Below, piece after piece: positions 35,679-44,587 of a stretch of DNA of 64,000 nucleotides; within the stretch, counting starts at the first letter, position 1; every line of letters begins with the position of its first letter. The DNA comes from Chloroflexota bacterium (GTDB lineage Bacteria > Chloroflexota > Anaerolineae > Promineifilales > Promineifilaceae): the NCBI GenBank assembly GCA_018004935.1, contig JAGNBF010000021.1, positions 1 through 64,000 of the forward strand, read 5' to 3'. The notes beneath the pieces were generated by a model, which worked only from the letters and a program-made list of their open reading frames with translations, did no database searches and had not been told where the DNA came from. Position numbers and translations under genes: made by a program.

Positions 35679-35719
35679 GTGTTAAGCACCGTTTGCCGAC
35701 TTTTGAACCACGCCTGATT

Positions 35720-35795
35720 TTGGGTACGGGCTGGCCTTGTGCCTGCCCTGCCACGGGAGGGCAACCACGAGGGTTGCCCGTACCGCCAAAATCAT
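35720..35795 (+). repeat. MITE-core variant with different ends
   Basis: It carries GTACGGGCTGGCCTTGTGCC and a GGGCAACCACGAGGGTTGCCC-like hairpin, but the ends are TGATTTTGG and CCAAAATCA instead of the usual MITE ends. It could be a related element or a recombinant. Confidence 0.6.
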
Positions 35796-35874
35796 TTTCT
35801 TGAAAACTATACCTCCCTAACCTCGCCACTTCGTACCTACAAACGTGCCCACCCGCAATCACACAGAGGAGTTC

Positions 35875-35980
35875 CCCATGGGCCTTTGGCGCACCAAGAG
35901 GGATGAAAATTTGTAGGACGATTTTGTAAATCGTCCACTGGGCGATTTACAAAATCGCCCTACATTTTCGTAGGAGGAGA
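35875..35980 (+). repeat. REP2 repeat copy whose end forms the symporter ribosome site
   Basis: CACCAAGAGGGATGAAAAT, then the TTGTAGGACGATTTTG arm and its complement, then CATTTTCGTAGGAGG placed 6 bases before the ATG at 35984. Confidence 0.8.
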
Positions 35981-35983
35981 AAA

Positions 35984-37315
35984 ATGTCCCAAATCAAGTT
36001 GAACTGGCGCAACATCATCATCGCGGCCACCTTGCCCGCCGTGATGGAAGTCATCTGGCAGTTATACAACACGTATATCCCCGTGTTTTTGCAGGCCGGG
36101 AATCCCGCCTTCACCGATGCGGGTGCCACAACTGTCGGCTTCGGCCTCGGACCTGCCCTGACCGGCTTTATCCTCGTCTTTGACAACATTGCGGGGTTAT
36201 TCATCAGCCCCCTCGTCGGTGCGTGGAGTGACAGCTTACGGACCAGATGGGGACGCCGAATGCCCTTTGTTCTTTTCGGTGTACCTGTTGCTGTCGTGGC
36301 GTTTATCATCATCCCCCTCATCCCCATGGGCATCAAACCCGAACTCAACGGGCAGACGGGGCAACTCACCGGCTTGCTGGTGCCATTTATCCTCTCCTTG
36401 TTTGTGGTGCTTATCGCTTTCGCCATTGTCCGCCCGGTGGCGGATGTGTTGATGTTCGATATTACCCCCTCCAAACAGCGCACCACGGCCAATGGCATAG
36501 CCGGGGCTATTGCGGGTTTCTTTGTTGTGTTGACCGCTCTCGGGGGGGCGGCCCTGTATGATGTGTATGGGCCACTACCTTTCTGGCTCGCGGCCGCGCT
36601 CACCACCATCGTCCTCTTCCTCACCTGGGCCTGGGTCAAAGAACCCGAAGACCTCGCCAGTGCCAAAGAACTCGCAGGCGAAACCTTCAACCTGAAAGGT
36701 ATTGTCAAATTCCTGCGCGACCAACCACAAGAAAACCGTAACAGCCTCATTTTCTTGTTAATCAGCAACCTGCTCGCCTATGTCGCCCTCGCCCAAATGC
36801 AAGCCTTTCTCAGCTCCTACGGCGTGTTTTCCCTCGGCATGGAAGAATCCTCTGCCGCCATGTTAGTGGCCATCCCCGCCATTGCCTTCATGATTATCGC
36901 CATCCCTGCGGGCCTGATTTCCAACAAAATTGGGCGCAAAAACACCCAGATCGTCGGTCTGGTAGGTTTCGCCATCGGGGCACTGGTCATCTACCTTTTC
37001 CCCAATGCCACCATGCTTAACATCGGCCTGCTCATCTGCGGCCTCACCTGGCCCCTGTCCAATGTCGTCCAGGTTGCCATGATTGTGGATAGCGCCCCCG
37101 TCGAAACCCTGATGGGAACCTACACCGGCCTACGCCAGATCGCCGTCACCCTCGGTTTTATCATTGGCCCCATTCTTGGCGGCACACTCGTCGAATCCAT
37201 GGACAATAATTACCGCTGGGTCTGGTTGATCATGTTTGTCTTCCTTATCCTCGCTACAGCGGCCATGTTCCCTGTCACAAAAGGTGAGGCAAAAACAGGT
37301 TCAGTGAGCCTCTAA
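35984..37315 (+). CDS. MFS transporter, GPH/SLC45-like symporter
   Basis: The protein has 443 aa with about 12 hydrophobic segments. The loop GAWSDSLRTRWGRRMPF is the conserved cytoplasmic motif of the GPH/SLC45 branch (sugar:cation symporters), followed by a second-half motif NKIGRKN. It should import a small polar compound, perhaps a glycoside or conjugate. It is the first gene of the cluster to 47622 and carries a strong GGAGGAG ribosome site derived from REP2. The substrate cannot be read from sequence; neighbouring hydrolases suggest an ester-, amide- or peptide-type compound. Confidence 0.85.
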   Translation: MSQIKLNWRNIIIAATLPAVMEVIWQLYNTYIPVFLQAGNPAFTDAGATTVGFGLGPALTGFILVFDNIAGLFISPLVGAWSDSLRTRWGRRMPFVLFGVPVAVVAFIIIPLIPMGIKPELNGQTGQLTGLLVPFILSLFVVLIAFAIVRPVADVLMFDITPSKQRTTANGIAGAIAGFFVVLTALGGAALYDVYGPLPFWLAAALTTIVLFLTWAWVKEPEDLASAKELAGETFNLKGIVKFLRDQPQENRNSLIFLLISNLLAYVALAQMQAFLSSYGVFSLGMEESSAAMLVAIPAIAFMIIAIPAGLISNKIGRKNTQIVGLVGFAIGALVIYLFPNATMLNIGLLICGLTWPLSNVVQVAMIVDSAPVETLMGTYTGLRQIAVTLGFIIGPILGGTLVESMDNNYRWVWLIMFVFLILATAAMFPVTKGEAKTGSVSL

Positions 37316-37330
37316 CAGCACCAAAAAATT

Positions 37331-37441
37331 GGCTCTTTGGGAATCCAGGGGGTTGACATCTGATGGACGGGCTGGCCTTGTGCCTGCCCCGTGTGGGGCA
37401 ACCACAAGGGTTGCCCGTACCCCACGAAATCCTGAAGACCC
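37331..37441 (+). mobile_element. MITE copy F
   Basis: It starts GGCTCTTTGGG and ends CCTGAAGACCC. Flanks AAAAAATT and CCGAAATT match at 5 of 8 positions. It lies 15 bases after the symporter gene. Confidence 0.82.
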
Positions 37442-37853
37442 CCGAAATTATTGATACCGTAGTAGAGACGCAAAATCTTGCGCCTCTACTACCCTTCAAA
37501 GGTAACTATTCAGGTGGCACTTTTGCCAGAGAGACCCTAACCTGGACGAGCCAGAACCAAAAAGAAGGAACACAGAGAGGCACAGAGAAGATACGGAGAT
37601 ACACAGAGTTTTAATGAATTCTCCGTGAACCTCTGTGCATCCTCTGTGAATCTCTGTGTAACCTTTTTCTTGCTAGCTGTACAAGAAGTTAACTCGTAAG
37701 GTACTAAAGGTTTTGATTAACATGAGGCCAGAATCACCAGAGGTCAAAACCTTTAGGGTCTGAATAGTTACCTTCAAAGAGAAAAACCCGGTCTCCTGAC
37801 CGTGCCACCCAACTTGTTAAGGGCATTTTGTGACTGTGACGAGTATAACGACC
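37442..37853. repeat. Gene-free stretch with several inverted repeats
   Basis: 37704-37756 is CTAAAGGTTTTGA and TCAAAACCTTTAG (13-bp arms, 27-base loop). AGGTAACTATTCAG near 37502 recurs inverted near 37760. 37570-37665 holds purine-rich CACAGAG repeats with their complement CTCTGTG. Confidence 0.65.
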
Positions 37854-38807
37854 ATGAGCATTCTCCCTCTCATTTTCGCCATCCTGCTCATCTTCACCCT
37901 TTACGGGGTCTATGCCAATCACGTCTATAGCCGTGTTTTACCCCAATCTCGCCCTTGTATAGACTGCCCCTCGCCCGTCCACATCAATGGCTATGACCTG
38001 TTTTACCGCGAACTTGGGACGAACAAAGGTTTGCCACCCATCATTCTCATCCATGGTGGCCCTGGTCACTCCTGTCTGAGCTTCAAAAACAGCTTCGATT
38101 TCCTCGCCAGCCAAACCCGCCTCATCCTCTACGATCAGCGCGGTTCGGGTAACTCCCAAATCAAACCCATTCCCGCCGATTACACTATCGAACAGCTCGT
38201 CGAAGAACTCGAAACCCTGCGCCAACAGGTCGTCCAGGCACACAAAATCATCCTCATCGGCCATTCCTTCGGCAGTGCGTTGGCCCAACGCTACGCCCTC
38301 AAATACCCACACCATGTGGAGAAGATGATCCTTATCGGCGGGATTCGCATTAACAACGGCCTGAGCAACCGCTTTATCTGGCGATGGTTTGGTGGTGCAT
38401 TGTACGCCATCGCCCTCGGTCTCCCCCCCGCCGATCCCCAGGCCGCAGACGCATGGTTCACGCAATCAGCCGAAAAAGATAATCCCAAACGCTTATTCGA
38501 CAAATCCCGCCCTGATTTGCTCCACGACAGTGGCCGACTTTCTTTCGCGCCGTGGCGCGAAATTTCGCTTTCCCTTGTTGGCTACAACTACAAACAGGAA
38601 CTCAACCAATTGATGACACCGACACTTTTCATCTACGGCACAGCCGACTCACCCTTCACGGGCCAGCCCGCGGCCGCGGAACTCTGCGCCACCCTGCCCA
38701 ACTGCCAGGCCATCCCGTTTACCCAAAGTGGTCACTGGCCCTTCCTGGAAGAACCGGAAAAATTCCAGCAAACGGTAAACGACTATGTAGGATTGACGAT
38801 TAAATAA
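37854..38807 (+). CDS. Membrane-anchored alpha/beta hydrolase (proline iminopeptidase-like)
   Basis: The protein has 317 aa. It starts with a hydrophobic anchor (ILPLIFAILLIFTLYGVYA), so the catalytic part is probably outside the cytoplasm. The oxyanion motif is HGGPGHS, the nucleophile elbow GHSFGS (S about 138), the acid in IYGTADSPF and the histidine in QSGHWPF. HGGPG plus this order is typical of S33 peptidases releasing N-terminal residues, though close relatives hydrolyse esters. I prefer the ATG at 37854; an in-frame GTG lies at 37830. It is followed by a CocE-type hydrolase in the same direction, so a hydrolytic pair is likely. Confidence 0.82.
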   Translation: MSILPLIFAILLIFTLYGVYANHVYSRVLPQSRPCIDCPSPVHINGYDLFYRELGTNKGLPPIILIHGGPGHSCLSFKNSFDFLASQTRLILYDQRGSGNSQIKPIPADYTIEQLVEELETLRQQVVQAHKIILIGHSFGSALAQRYALKYPHHVEKMILIGGIRINNGLSNRFIWRWFGGALYAIALGLPPADPQAADAWFTQSAEKDNPKRLFDKSRPDLLHDSGRLSFAPWREISLSLVGYNYKQELNQLMTPTLFIYGTADSPFTGQPAAAELCATLPNCQAIPFTQSGHWPFLEEPEKFQQTVNDYVGLTIK

Positions 38808-38883
38808 CTTGAACATTGGCTGTGGGCGGTTTCCTGACCGTGCCACCCAACTTGTTTTTAGACGCTCACTTGGTTTCACACCC

Positions 38884-40578
38884 ATGACTTTCCCATCTAC
38901 TCACCCTCTGCGGCCGCCGCAATACAAAGGCTCTACTGAGCAGACGCTTTACATTCCCATGCGGGATGGCGTGCATCTCGCCGCAGACCTATATCTTCCA
39001 CGCGGACTGACCCCCACCACCCAAATAACTGCCCTATTCGCCGCCACCCGCTACTGGCGTGCCCAGCAACTCAAATCACCCTTCGCCTGGTTTCTCTCAC
39101 TCCCCGACTCCGCCCGTAACTTCTTCACCGCCTTTGGTTATGCGGTTCTCCGTATTGATCTGCGTGGCACAGGCGCATCAGAAGGCCACCATCCCCACCC
39201 CTGGCCCGCAACCGACCTGACCGACCTATACGACCTGACCGAATGGGTTATCAAACAGCCGTGGAGCAATGGGCAAGTGGGGGGTTTTGGCAATTCGTAC
39301 CAGGCCACCACCGCCGAAATGCTCGGCGCGTGTGGACATCCCGCCGTCACATTTGCCCTGGTGCGCTTCAACGAATACGACGTTTATACCGACATCGCTT
39401 TCCCTGGTGGTGTGCCCAATAAATTTATGCTCATACGATGGGCAGAGTACAACCGTGCGCTCGATGCCAACCAACTGCCCCCATCTATGAGCGCCCCGGA
39501 GAAACTTATCGTTAAAGGGGTAAAACCAATTGGTACTCACCCCATCCCCATCCATCACAACCATCAGGTAGATTCGGCGTTACGTCACATCACCTACCGC
39601 GACGACCTCGACCCCGAACTGGGTATTTGCCTGGACGATATCAGCATTCATACACGCCCCACCACCCATACCCTTGACCATTGGGGCAGTTGGTTTGACG
39701 CCGCCACCGCCGATGCCGTTATTCGCCGTTTCGCCAACAATCCCCGCCCCCAGCGGGCGGTCATCGGCGCGTGGAATCACGGGGCCACCCAACACGTTGG
39801 CACAAAAGAAAACCCCTTACCCTTGCAGGCACAAATGCAAGAGTCCCTGCGCTTCTTCGATACACCACCTACAACCCGCACCCTACACTACTTCACCCTG
39901 TTTGAAAACAGTTGGCAAACGACGGATCTGTTTCCCCCTACCGGGTTGACCACCACCCGCTTTTATTTCCAACCCCAGCAGGGGCTGGCAACAACGCTTC
40001 CCCCATCCCAACCGGCGGACCACTTCGAGGTGGATTTTTCCGTCTCCACAGGGGTCAACAACCGTTGGCAAACGGAACTGGATCAACGTCCCGTAAAATA
40101 CGCGCCGATTCGGGGGCAACTCACATACAGTACTGCCCCGCTAGAACAGGACACCGAAATCACGGGTTATCCCATCGTCACCCTGTTCATCCAATCAACA
40201 CACACGGATGGTAACTTCTTTGTCTATCTCGAGGCGATTGATGAGCAAGGCCACAGCCACTATCTCAGCGAGGGCATGTTACGCGCTATCCATCGCCAGG
40301 TGGCCACTGAGGCCCCGCCTTATCAACAATTCGTCCCTTACCACTCCTTCAAACGGGCCGATGCCCTGCCCCTTGTCCCTGGCGATGTGGCCGAACTGAC
40401 CTTTGGCCTGAATCCTATTTCCGCGTTGCTTCGCCGCGACTGGCGGTTAAGGGTATCCCTCACCGGTGCAGACAAAGATACCTTTCAACAGATTCCGGCT
40501 ACAGGCAGACCCGGTGTGCAGATACTCATTGGGGGCGAGCAGGCATCCTTTATTGAGATTCCGCAAAAGCTTCGTTGA
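38884..40578 (+). CDS. CocE/NonD (peptidase S15) family hydrolase
   Basis: The protein has 564 aa. The N-terminal alpha/beta hydrolase part has IPMRDGVHLAADLYLP, RIDLRGTGASEG and the nucleophile in GGFGNSYQA (S about 138). NHGATQHVG lies in the region of the catalytic histidine. The C-terminal jelly-roll domain (about 330-560) has PLEQDTEITGYPIVTLFIQS, as in X-Pro dipeptidyl peptidases and CocE-type esterases. It has no signal peptide, so it acts in the cytoplasm on imported esters, amides or peptides. I prefer the ATG at 38884; the frame extends upstream through a repeat module. Confidence 0.87.
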   Translation: MTFPSTHPLRPPQYKGSTEQTLYIPMRDGVHLAADLYLPRGLTPTTQITALFAATRYWRAQQLKSPFAWFLSLPDSARNFFTAFGYAVLRIDLRGTGASEGHHPHPWPATDLTDLYDLTEWVIKQPWSNGQVGGFGNSYQATTAEMLGACGHPAVTFALVRFNEYDVYTDIAFPGGVPNKFMLIRWAEYNRALDANQLPPSMSAPEKLIVKGVKPIGTHPIPIHHNHQVDSALRHITYRDDLDPELGICLDDISIHTRPTTHTLDHWGSWFDAATADAVIRRFANNPRPQRAVIGAWNHGATQHVGTKENPLPLQAQMQESLRFFDTPPTTRTLHYFTLFENSWQTTDLFPPTGLTTTRFYFQPQQGLATTLPPSQPADHFEVDFSVSTGVNNRWQTELDQRPVKYAPIRGQLTYSTAPLEQDTEITGYPIVTLFIQSTHTDGNFFVYLEAIDEQGHSHYLSEGMLRAIHRQVATEAPPYQQFVPYHSFKRADALPLVPGDVAELTFGLNPISALLRRDWRLRVSLTGADKDTFQQIPATGRPGVQILIGGEQASFIEIPQKLR

Positions 40579-40601
40579 GCATCTTAATCAGCCTTAAAAC
40601 T

Positions 40602-41390
40602 ATGACTGACATCCTTTACCAAACCCAAGACCAAATAGCGATCATCACTTTCAACCGTCCTGATGTGCTGAATGCGTTCAAACGCAGTATGTTCAGACAA
40701 TTACGCCTGTTGTTGGATACGATTGCAGAGGACGACTCCATTCGTGCTGTGCTCATTACAGGGACAGGACGCGCTTTTTCAGCCGGTATAGACCTGGAAG
40801 AATTGTCGCATCTGTTTGATGGCTCCACAGGGGCAGAGCAGGTACGCACTGAATTAGAGGACATGCAGGATTTAACGCGCCGCATGGTAAACCTGCCCAA
40901 ACCCATTGTGGCGGCGATTAATGGCGTTGCGGTGGGTGTGGGGGCAGAAATTGCTATCGCCAGCGACATCCGCCTTGCGGCCGAGAGTGCATTTTTTGAA
41001 TTCGCCGAAGTCAAACGTGGTATCTTCGAGACCAATGGGGTTATGCACCGTCTGCCACGGCTTATTGGCCTGGGGCGTGCCGCTCAGGTGATGATGACCG
41101 GTGAACGTATCTCCGCTCCAGCGGCTTTGGCGATGGGGTTGGTAACAAATGTCGTCCCCACGGCCACGATTGTTCAGGAAGGTATGCGTATGGCCCACAC
41201 CCTTGCGGCCAATGCCCCCATCTCTGTGCGATTGGTTAAGGAGCTACTGCATAAATCTTATGACCTTGACCTGGAAGCGGTCATGGTGCTCGAAACTGAA
41301 GCCACTCTTGAATGTTTCGCCAGTGAGGATATGCGCGAAGGTGTGCAGGCGTTTATGGAAAATCGTACCCCTGTCTATAAAGGGAAGTGA
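40602..41390 (+). CDS. Enoyl-CoA hydratase/isomerase family protein
   Basis: The protein has 262 aa with a complete crotonase fold. Both catalytic glutamates are at the correct 20-residue spacing (VGAEIAIA, E about 116; FEFAEVKRG, E about 136). The CoA oxyanion region AFSAGIDLEEL is present. It should hydrate an alpha,beta-unsaturated acyl-CoA or process a similar thioester. It is 23 bases after the S15 hydrolase. Its TGA stop is overlapped by the target duplication of a MITE. The acyl-CoA ligase at 44588 could supply its substrate. Confidence 0.88.
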   Translation: MTDILYQTQDQIAIITFNRPDVLNAFKRSMFRQLRLLLDTIAEDDSIRAVLITGTGRAFSAGIDLEELSHLFDGSTGAEQVRTELEDMQDLTRRMVNLPKPIVAAINGVAVGVGAEIAIASDIRLAAESAFFEFAEVKRGIFETNGVMHRLPRLIGLGRAAQVMMTGERISAPAALAMGLVTNVVPTATIVQEGMRMAHTLAANAPISVRLVKELLHKSYDLDLEAVMVLETEATLECFASEDMREGVQAFMENRTPVYKGK

Positions 41391-41396
41391 TTTCTC

Positions 41397-41507
41397 GGCT
41401 CTTTGGGAATTCAGGGGGTTGACACCAGATGTACGGGCTGGCCTTGTGCCTGCCCCGTGTGGGGCAACCACAAGGGTTGCCCGTACCCCACGAAATCCTG
41501 AAGACCC
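41397..41507 (+). mobile_element. MITE copy G with perfect target duplication at a stop codon
   Basis: 111 bp, starting GGCTCTTTGGG and ending CCTGAAGACCC. GATTTCTC is duplicated (41389-41396 and 41508-41515), and its first two bases complete the TGA stop of the enoyl-CoA hydratase gene. It lies between two genes of the cluster, and reading through it artificially extends the next frame. Confidence 0.95.
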
Positions 41508-41550
41508 GATTTCTCTTTTCTCTCGCTCTGCTTCTCGCGCAAAAATCATT

Positions 41551-42660
41551 ATGCCAACTATTACGCAAATCGAAATCATTGACCTGGACATTCCTTTTTC
41601 ACACCCGTTCAAAATCGCTCTGGCGGTTATGGCAAGTGTGCATAACATCGTTGTTCGTATTCAAGACAGTGATGGGTTTGTGGGTATAGGTGAAGGTTGT
41701 CCGTCCCGTTTTGTGACTGGTGAGACAGCGGAGACCGCCTTTGTGGCGGCGCAACTGTATGCCCGGCTTCTGCTCGGCAAAAATCCACTGGAGATTGACG
41801 CCCGATTGGCAGAACTGGAACAGCATATGCTCAAGAATTCGGCCATACGTTGCGCCTACGACCTTGCTCTCTATGATTTGCTGGCTAAACATGCCCAACT
41901 GCCGCTTTATGCCTTGCTCGGTGGGGCGAAAAAAGTTATCTACTCCAACCGTACGATTGGCATAGATACGCCCGAAACGATGGCCCGGATAGCTAAACAA
42001 CATGCCGAAAATGGGGTGAAATTTTTGAAGATCAAAGTGGGTACGGGTCGTGAAGAGGACCTGGCCCGCATTCGCGCCATACGCGGGGCTATTGGAGAGG
42101 GGATTCCCTTACGGTTGGATGCTAATCAGGGCTGGGATGAGATCACGGCCCTCAACATTCTCACGGTTCTGGCGGAGTATGGCATTGAACTGTGTGAACA
42201 GCCTCTGCCCTATTGGCATATCGAGGGTCTTAAACGTCTGCGTGAACGGAGTCCCATTGCGATCATGGCGGATGAATCCCTTTTTGATGCCCATGACGCT
42301 TTGCGGTTGGCGTCACTGGGGGCGGTGGATTCCTTTAATATTAAGCTCGCCAAGTCTGGGGGCATTCAGGGCGCATTGAAAATCAACGCCATTGGTGAAG
42401 CGGCGGGGATTAAGTGTATGTTGGGTGGCATGTCCGAGTCGTTGATTGGGGTCAGCGCGGGGGCGCATCTTATCTGTGCCTGTCCGAATATTGCCCTGCA
42501 TGATTTGGATTCACCTTTTCATTTTGCCGAAGAGCCAACCTATGGTGGGGTGGCGTTTCAGCCCAATGGCACAGTTGTCTTGGCCGATGCTCCGGGGCAT
42601 GGTGCGGATGTCAAACCGGAGTGGGTGGCGGAGAGCCAACGGGTTGTAATTGGAGAATAG
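41551..42660 (+). CDS. Dipeptide epimerase-like enzyme (enolase superfamily, MLE subgroup)
   Basis: The protein has 369 aa. The two-lysine motif KIKVG (K160, K162), metal ligands in LDANQGW (D190), CEQPLP (E216) and ADESLF (D241), and NIKLAKSGG (K265/K268) are all in order, so the barrel looks active. MSESLIGVSAGAHL closes it. L-Ala-D/L-Glu epimerases and other dipeptide epimerases have this set. The true start is ATG 41551 (MPTITQIEII); the open frame to 41149 only exists because it passes through the MITE and over the hydratase gene. An exact substrate would need a specificity-loop comparison. Confidence 0.87.
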   Translation: MPTITQIEIIDLDIPFSHPFKIALAVMASVHNIVVRIQDSDGFVGIGEGCPSRFVTGETAETAFVAAQLYARLLLGKNPLEIDARLAELEQHMLKNSAIRCAYDLALYDLLAKHAQLPLYALLGGAKKVIYSNRTIGIDTPETMARIAKQHAENGVKFLKIKVGTGREEDLARIRAIRGAIGEGIPLRLDANQGWDEITALNILTVLAEYGIELCEQPLPYWHIEGLKRLRERSPIAIMADESLFDAHDALRLASLGAVDSFNIKLAKSGGIQGALKINAIGEAAGIKCMLGGMSESLIGVSAGAHLICACPNIALHDLDSPFHFAEEPTYGGVAFQPNGTVVLADAPGHGADVKPEWVAESQRVVIGE

Positions 42661-42664
42661 GATT

Positions 42665-43486
42665 ATGCAGAGTTTCCCGCCCTTTCCTACACCGGCCAGC
42701 ATTGGGTTGCTTGGTGTGGCATTTGATGAAAACTCATCGTACAAACGGGGCGCGGCCGCGGCGCCTCAGCGCATTCGGGAAGCATTCTTCTGTGACTCGG
42801 CCAATCTGTGGACCGAAAACGGGACCGATCTTGGCGCAGAGGGCATCTTCGCCGACGCAGGCGACATCAGCCCCACGCAGGCGAGAATGCCCAGCGAAAC
42901 CGAGCAGGCCGCCAGTCAATTATATGAAGCCGGTCTAAAAGTGATGGCCTTCGGCGGCGATCACTCTATTACCTATCCACTGGTCAACGTTGCGGCCGCG
43001 TATCACCCACATCTCACCATCCTGCACTTTGACGCTCACCCTGACCTATATGCCGATTTCGCCGGTAATCCCTATTCCCATGCCAGCCCTTTTGCCCGCA
43101 TCATGGAAGCAGGGTTGGCAAAACGGCTCGTGCAAGTGGGTATCCGCACGCTCAACGGGCATCAACGCCAGCAGGCGAAACGGTTTGGCGTAGAGCTATT
43201 CACCATGCAAAACTGGCGCGAACTGTTCAATTTGGAACTCAATGGCCCCCTTTACCTTAGCTTCGATATGGATTGCCTCGACCCCGCCTTCGCCCCCGGC
43301 ATCGCCCACCGCGAACCCGGCGGACTGTCCACGCGTGAGGCTCTGACTATCATTCACGCCCTGCGAGCCAACATCATCGGAGCGGATATTGTGGAACTCA
43401 ACCCGGCACAAGATGTTTCCGGTATGACGGAAATGGTGGCGGCGAAAATATTCAAGGAAATTACGGCCCAAATGCTGGGCGAGTAG
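42665..43486 (+). CDS. Agmatinase/ureohydrolase family protein
   Basis: The protein has 273 aa. The binuclear manganese site is complete: GGDHSITYP, HFDAHPDLY and SFDMDCLDPAFAPG. This family cleaves guanidino compounds (agmatine, arginine, guanidinobutyrate and others) to urea and an amine. The ATG at 42665 is 4 bases after the epimerase stop, with GGAGAATAGG as ribosome site, so the two are translationally linked. In this cluster it points to a guanidino-containing substrate, for example an arginine- or agmatine-derived part released by the upstream hydrolases. That link is inference. Confidence 0.88.
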   Translation: MQSFPPFPTPASIGLLGVAFDENSSYKRGAAAAPQRIREAFFCDSANLWTENGTDLGAEGIFADAGDISPTQARMPSETEQAASQLYEAGLKVMAFGGDHSITYPLVNVAAAYHPHLTILHFDAHPDLYADFAGNPYSHASPFARIMEAGLAKRLVQVGIRTLNGHQRQQAKRFGVELFTMQNWRELFNLELNGPLYLSFDMDCLDPAFAPGIAHREPGGLSTREALTIIHALRANIIGADIVELNPAQDVSGMTEMVAAKIFKEITAQMLGE

Positions 43487-43557
43487 CGAGTGGCGAGTGG
43501 CGAGTAGCGAGTGGCGAGTAGCGAGTGGCGAGTAGCGAGTGGCGAGTAGCGAGTGGG
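43481..43557. repeat. 7-bp tandem repeat array
   Basis: Alternating GCGAGTA/GCGAGTG units follow and overlap the end of the agmatinase gene; GAGTAG is also its stop. This is a slippage-prone microsatellite. Confidence 0.85.
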
Positions 43558-43572
43558 AACTCGAAACTTAGT

Positions 43573-43725
43573 TTCGTAGGCGTTCCCATGGGTCTGCGGC
43601 CGCGCCAAGAGGGATGAAAATTTGTAGGACGATTTGGTAAATCGTCCGGGCGATTTGCCAAATCGCCCTACATTTTCGTAGGAGTTCCCCATGGGCCTAC
43701 GACACACTAAGAGGGATGAAAATGA
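43573..43725 (+). repeat. REP2 repeat copy
   Basis: TTCCCATGGG and GAGGGATGAAAAT lead into TTTGTAGGACGATTTGG and its complement, then CATTTTCGTAGGAG and a second half-copy. One of only two GCGGCCGC sites outside genes is here (about 43597). 43740-43922 holds further short direct repeats (GGCGCAAA) but no gene. Confidence 0.8.
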
Positions 43726-43922
43726 CGCCACAAGTTTGAGTCTACTGAAAAAAGGTCGCGCAGAGGCGCAAAGGCGCAAAGGCGCAAAGTTACCAGAGAA
43801 AAATTCGTGCCAATTCGTGTAATTCGTGGCTTCTTTCAGTGGACTCAAGTTTTTATTCCCATCCGTGTTCTTTCCTATCCGTGTTTCCACTATCCGTGGC
43901 TATTTTCTCAGGAGCAGGCACA

Positions 43923-44528
43923 GTGCCTCGTAAAGAAAAAACAACATTTATCGAAGAAGCCCGGCGCAAACAGATCATTGACGCCGCTTTGCAGACAATT
44001 GCCGAACAAGGCTATACCCAAACATCCTTTGCCGAGATAGCCAAAACCCTCGGGATCACCAAAGGTTTAATTGCCTATCACTTCAACGGCAAACATGATT
44101 TGATCACGTCCGCCATTGACACCATTTTGAGTCGTCAGGGGGCGTATATTCGTGAGCAGGTAGAAAAAGAAACCCACGCCAGTGACAAACTGCGGGTGTA
44201 TATCCAGGCCAGTTTCGAGTACATCGCCCAAAATCGTTCGCAATTTGTGGCTCTGGTTGACTTATGGGGCAGTTTCACCTCGCCCGAAGAGAAGAAAATT
44301 TTTAGCGAATCGGCGTATGATCCTTGCCGCACCCATCTCAAGAAGATATTCCGTGTGGGTGCGGAGCAAGGGGTATTGGCCGAGTTCGATGAGCAGGTCA
44401 TGGCTTCGGTCATTCAAGGAGCTATTGACGGCATTATGTTGCAATGGGTCTTTGACCCCAAAGCCGTAAATCTGCAAGATGCCAGCCTGGAGTTAGGCCA
44501 GATGTTTGGCAAACGGGTGATAAAGTAA
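43923..44528 (+). CDS. TetR-family transcriptional regulator
   Basis: The protein has 201 aa starting at GTG 43923, with AGGAG 9 bases before. The N-terminal helix-turn-helix is QIIDAALQTIAEQGYTQTSF and IAKTLGITKGLIAYHF. The ligand-binding helices follow. It is placed inside the cluster and directly before the acyl-CoA ligase, so it probably represses that gene and perhaps the cluster in response to the substrate or its CoA ester. Confidence 0.9.
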   Translation: MPRKEKTTFIEEARRKQIIDAALQTIAEQGYTQTSFAEIAKTLGITKGLIAYHFNGKHDLITSAIDTILSRQGAYIREQVEKETHASDKLRVYIQASFEYIAQNRSQFVALVDLWGSFTSPEEKKIFSESAYDPCRTHLKKIFRVGAEQGVLAEFDEQVMASVIQGAIDGIMLQWVFDPKAVNLQDASLELGQMFGKRVIK

Positions 44529-44587
44529 AGACCAGACAGGACAGGTTTTCACAACCTGCCATGCCTGAGAAGCTATAAGGGACGCGT

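Noticed and set aside
41149..42660. A single 503-aa gene as a fusion of the hydratase end with the epimerase
   Set aside because: The first 134 codons lie out of frame over the hydratase gene and through a MITE; the epimerase has its own start at 41551 and normal family length from there.
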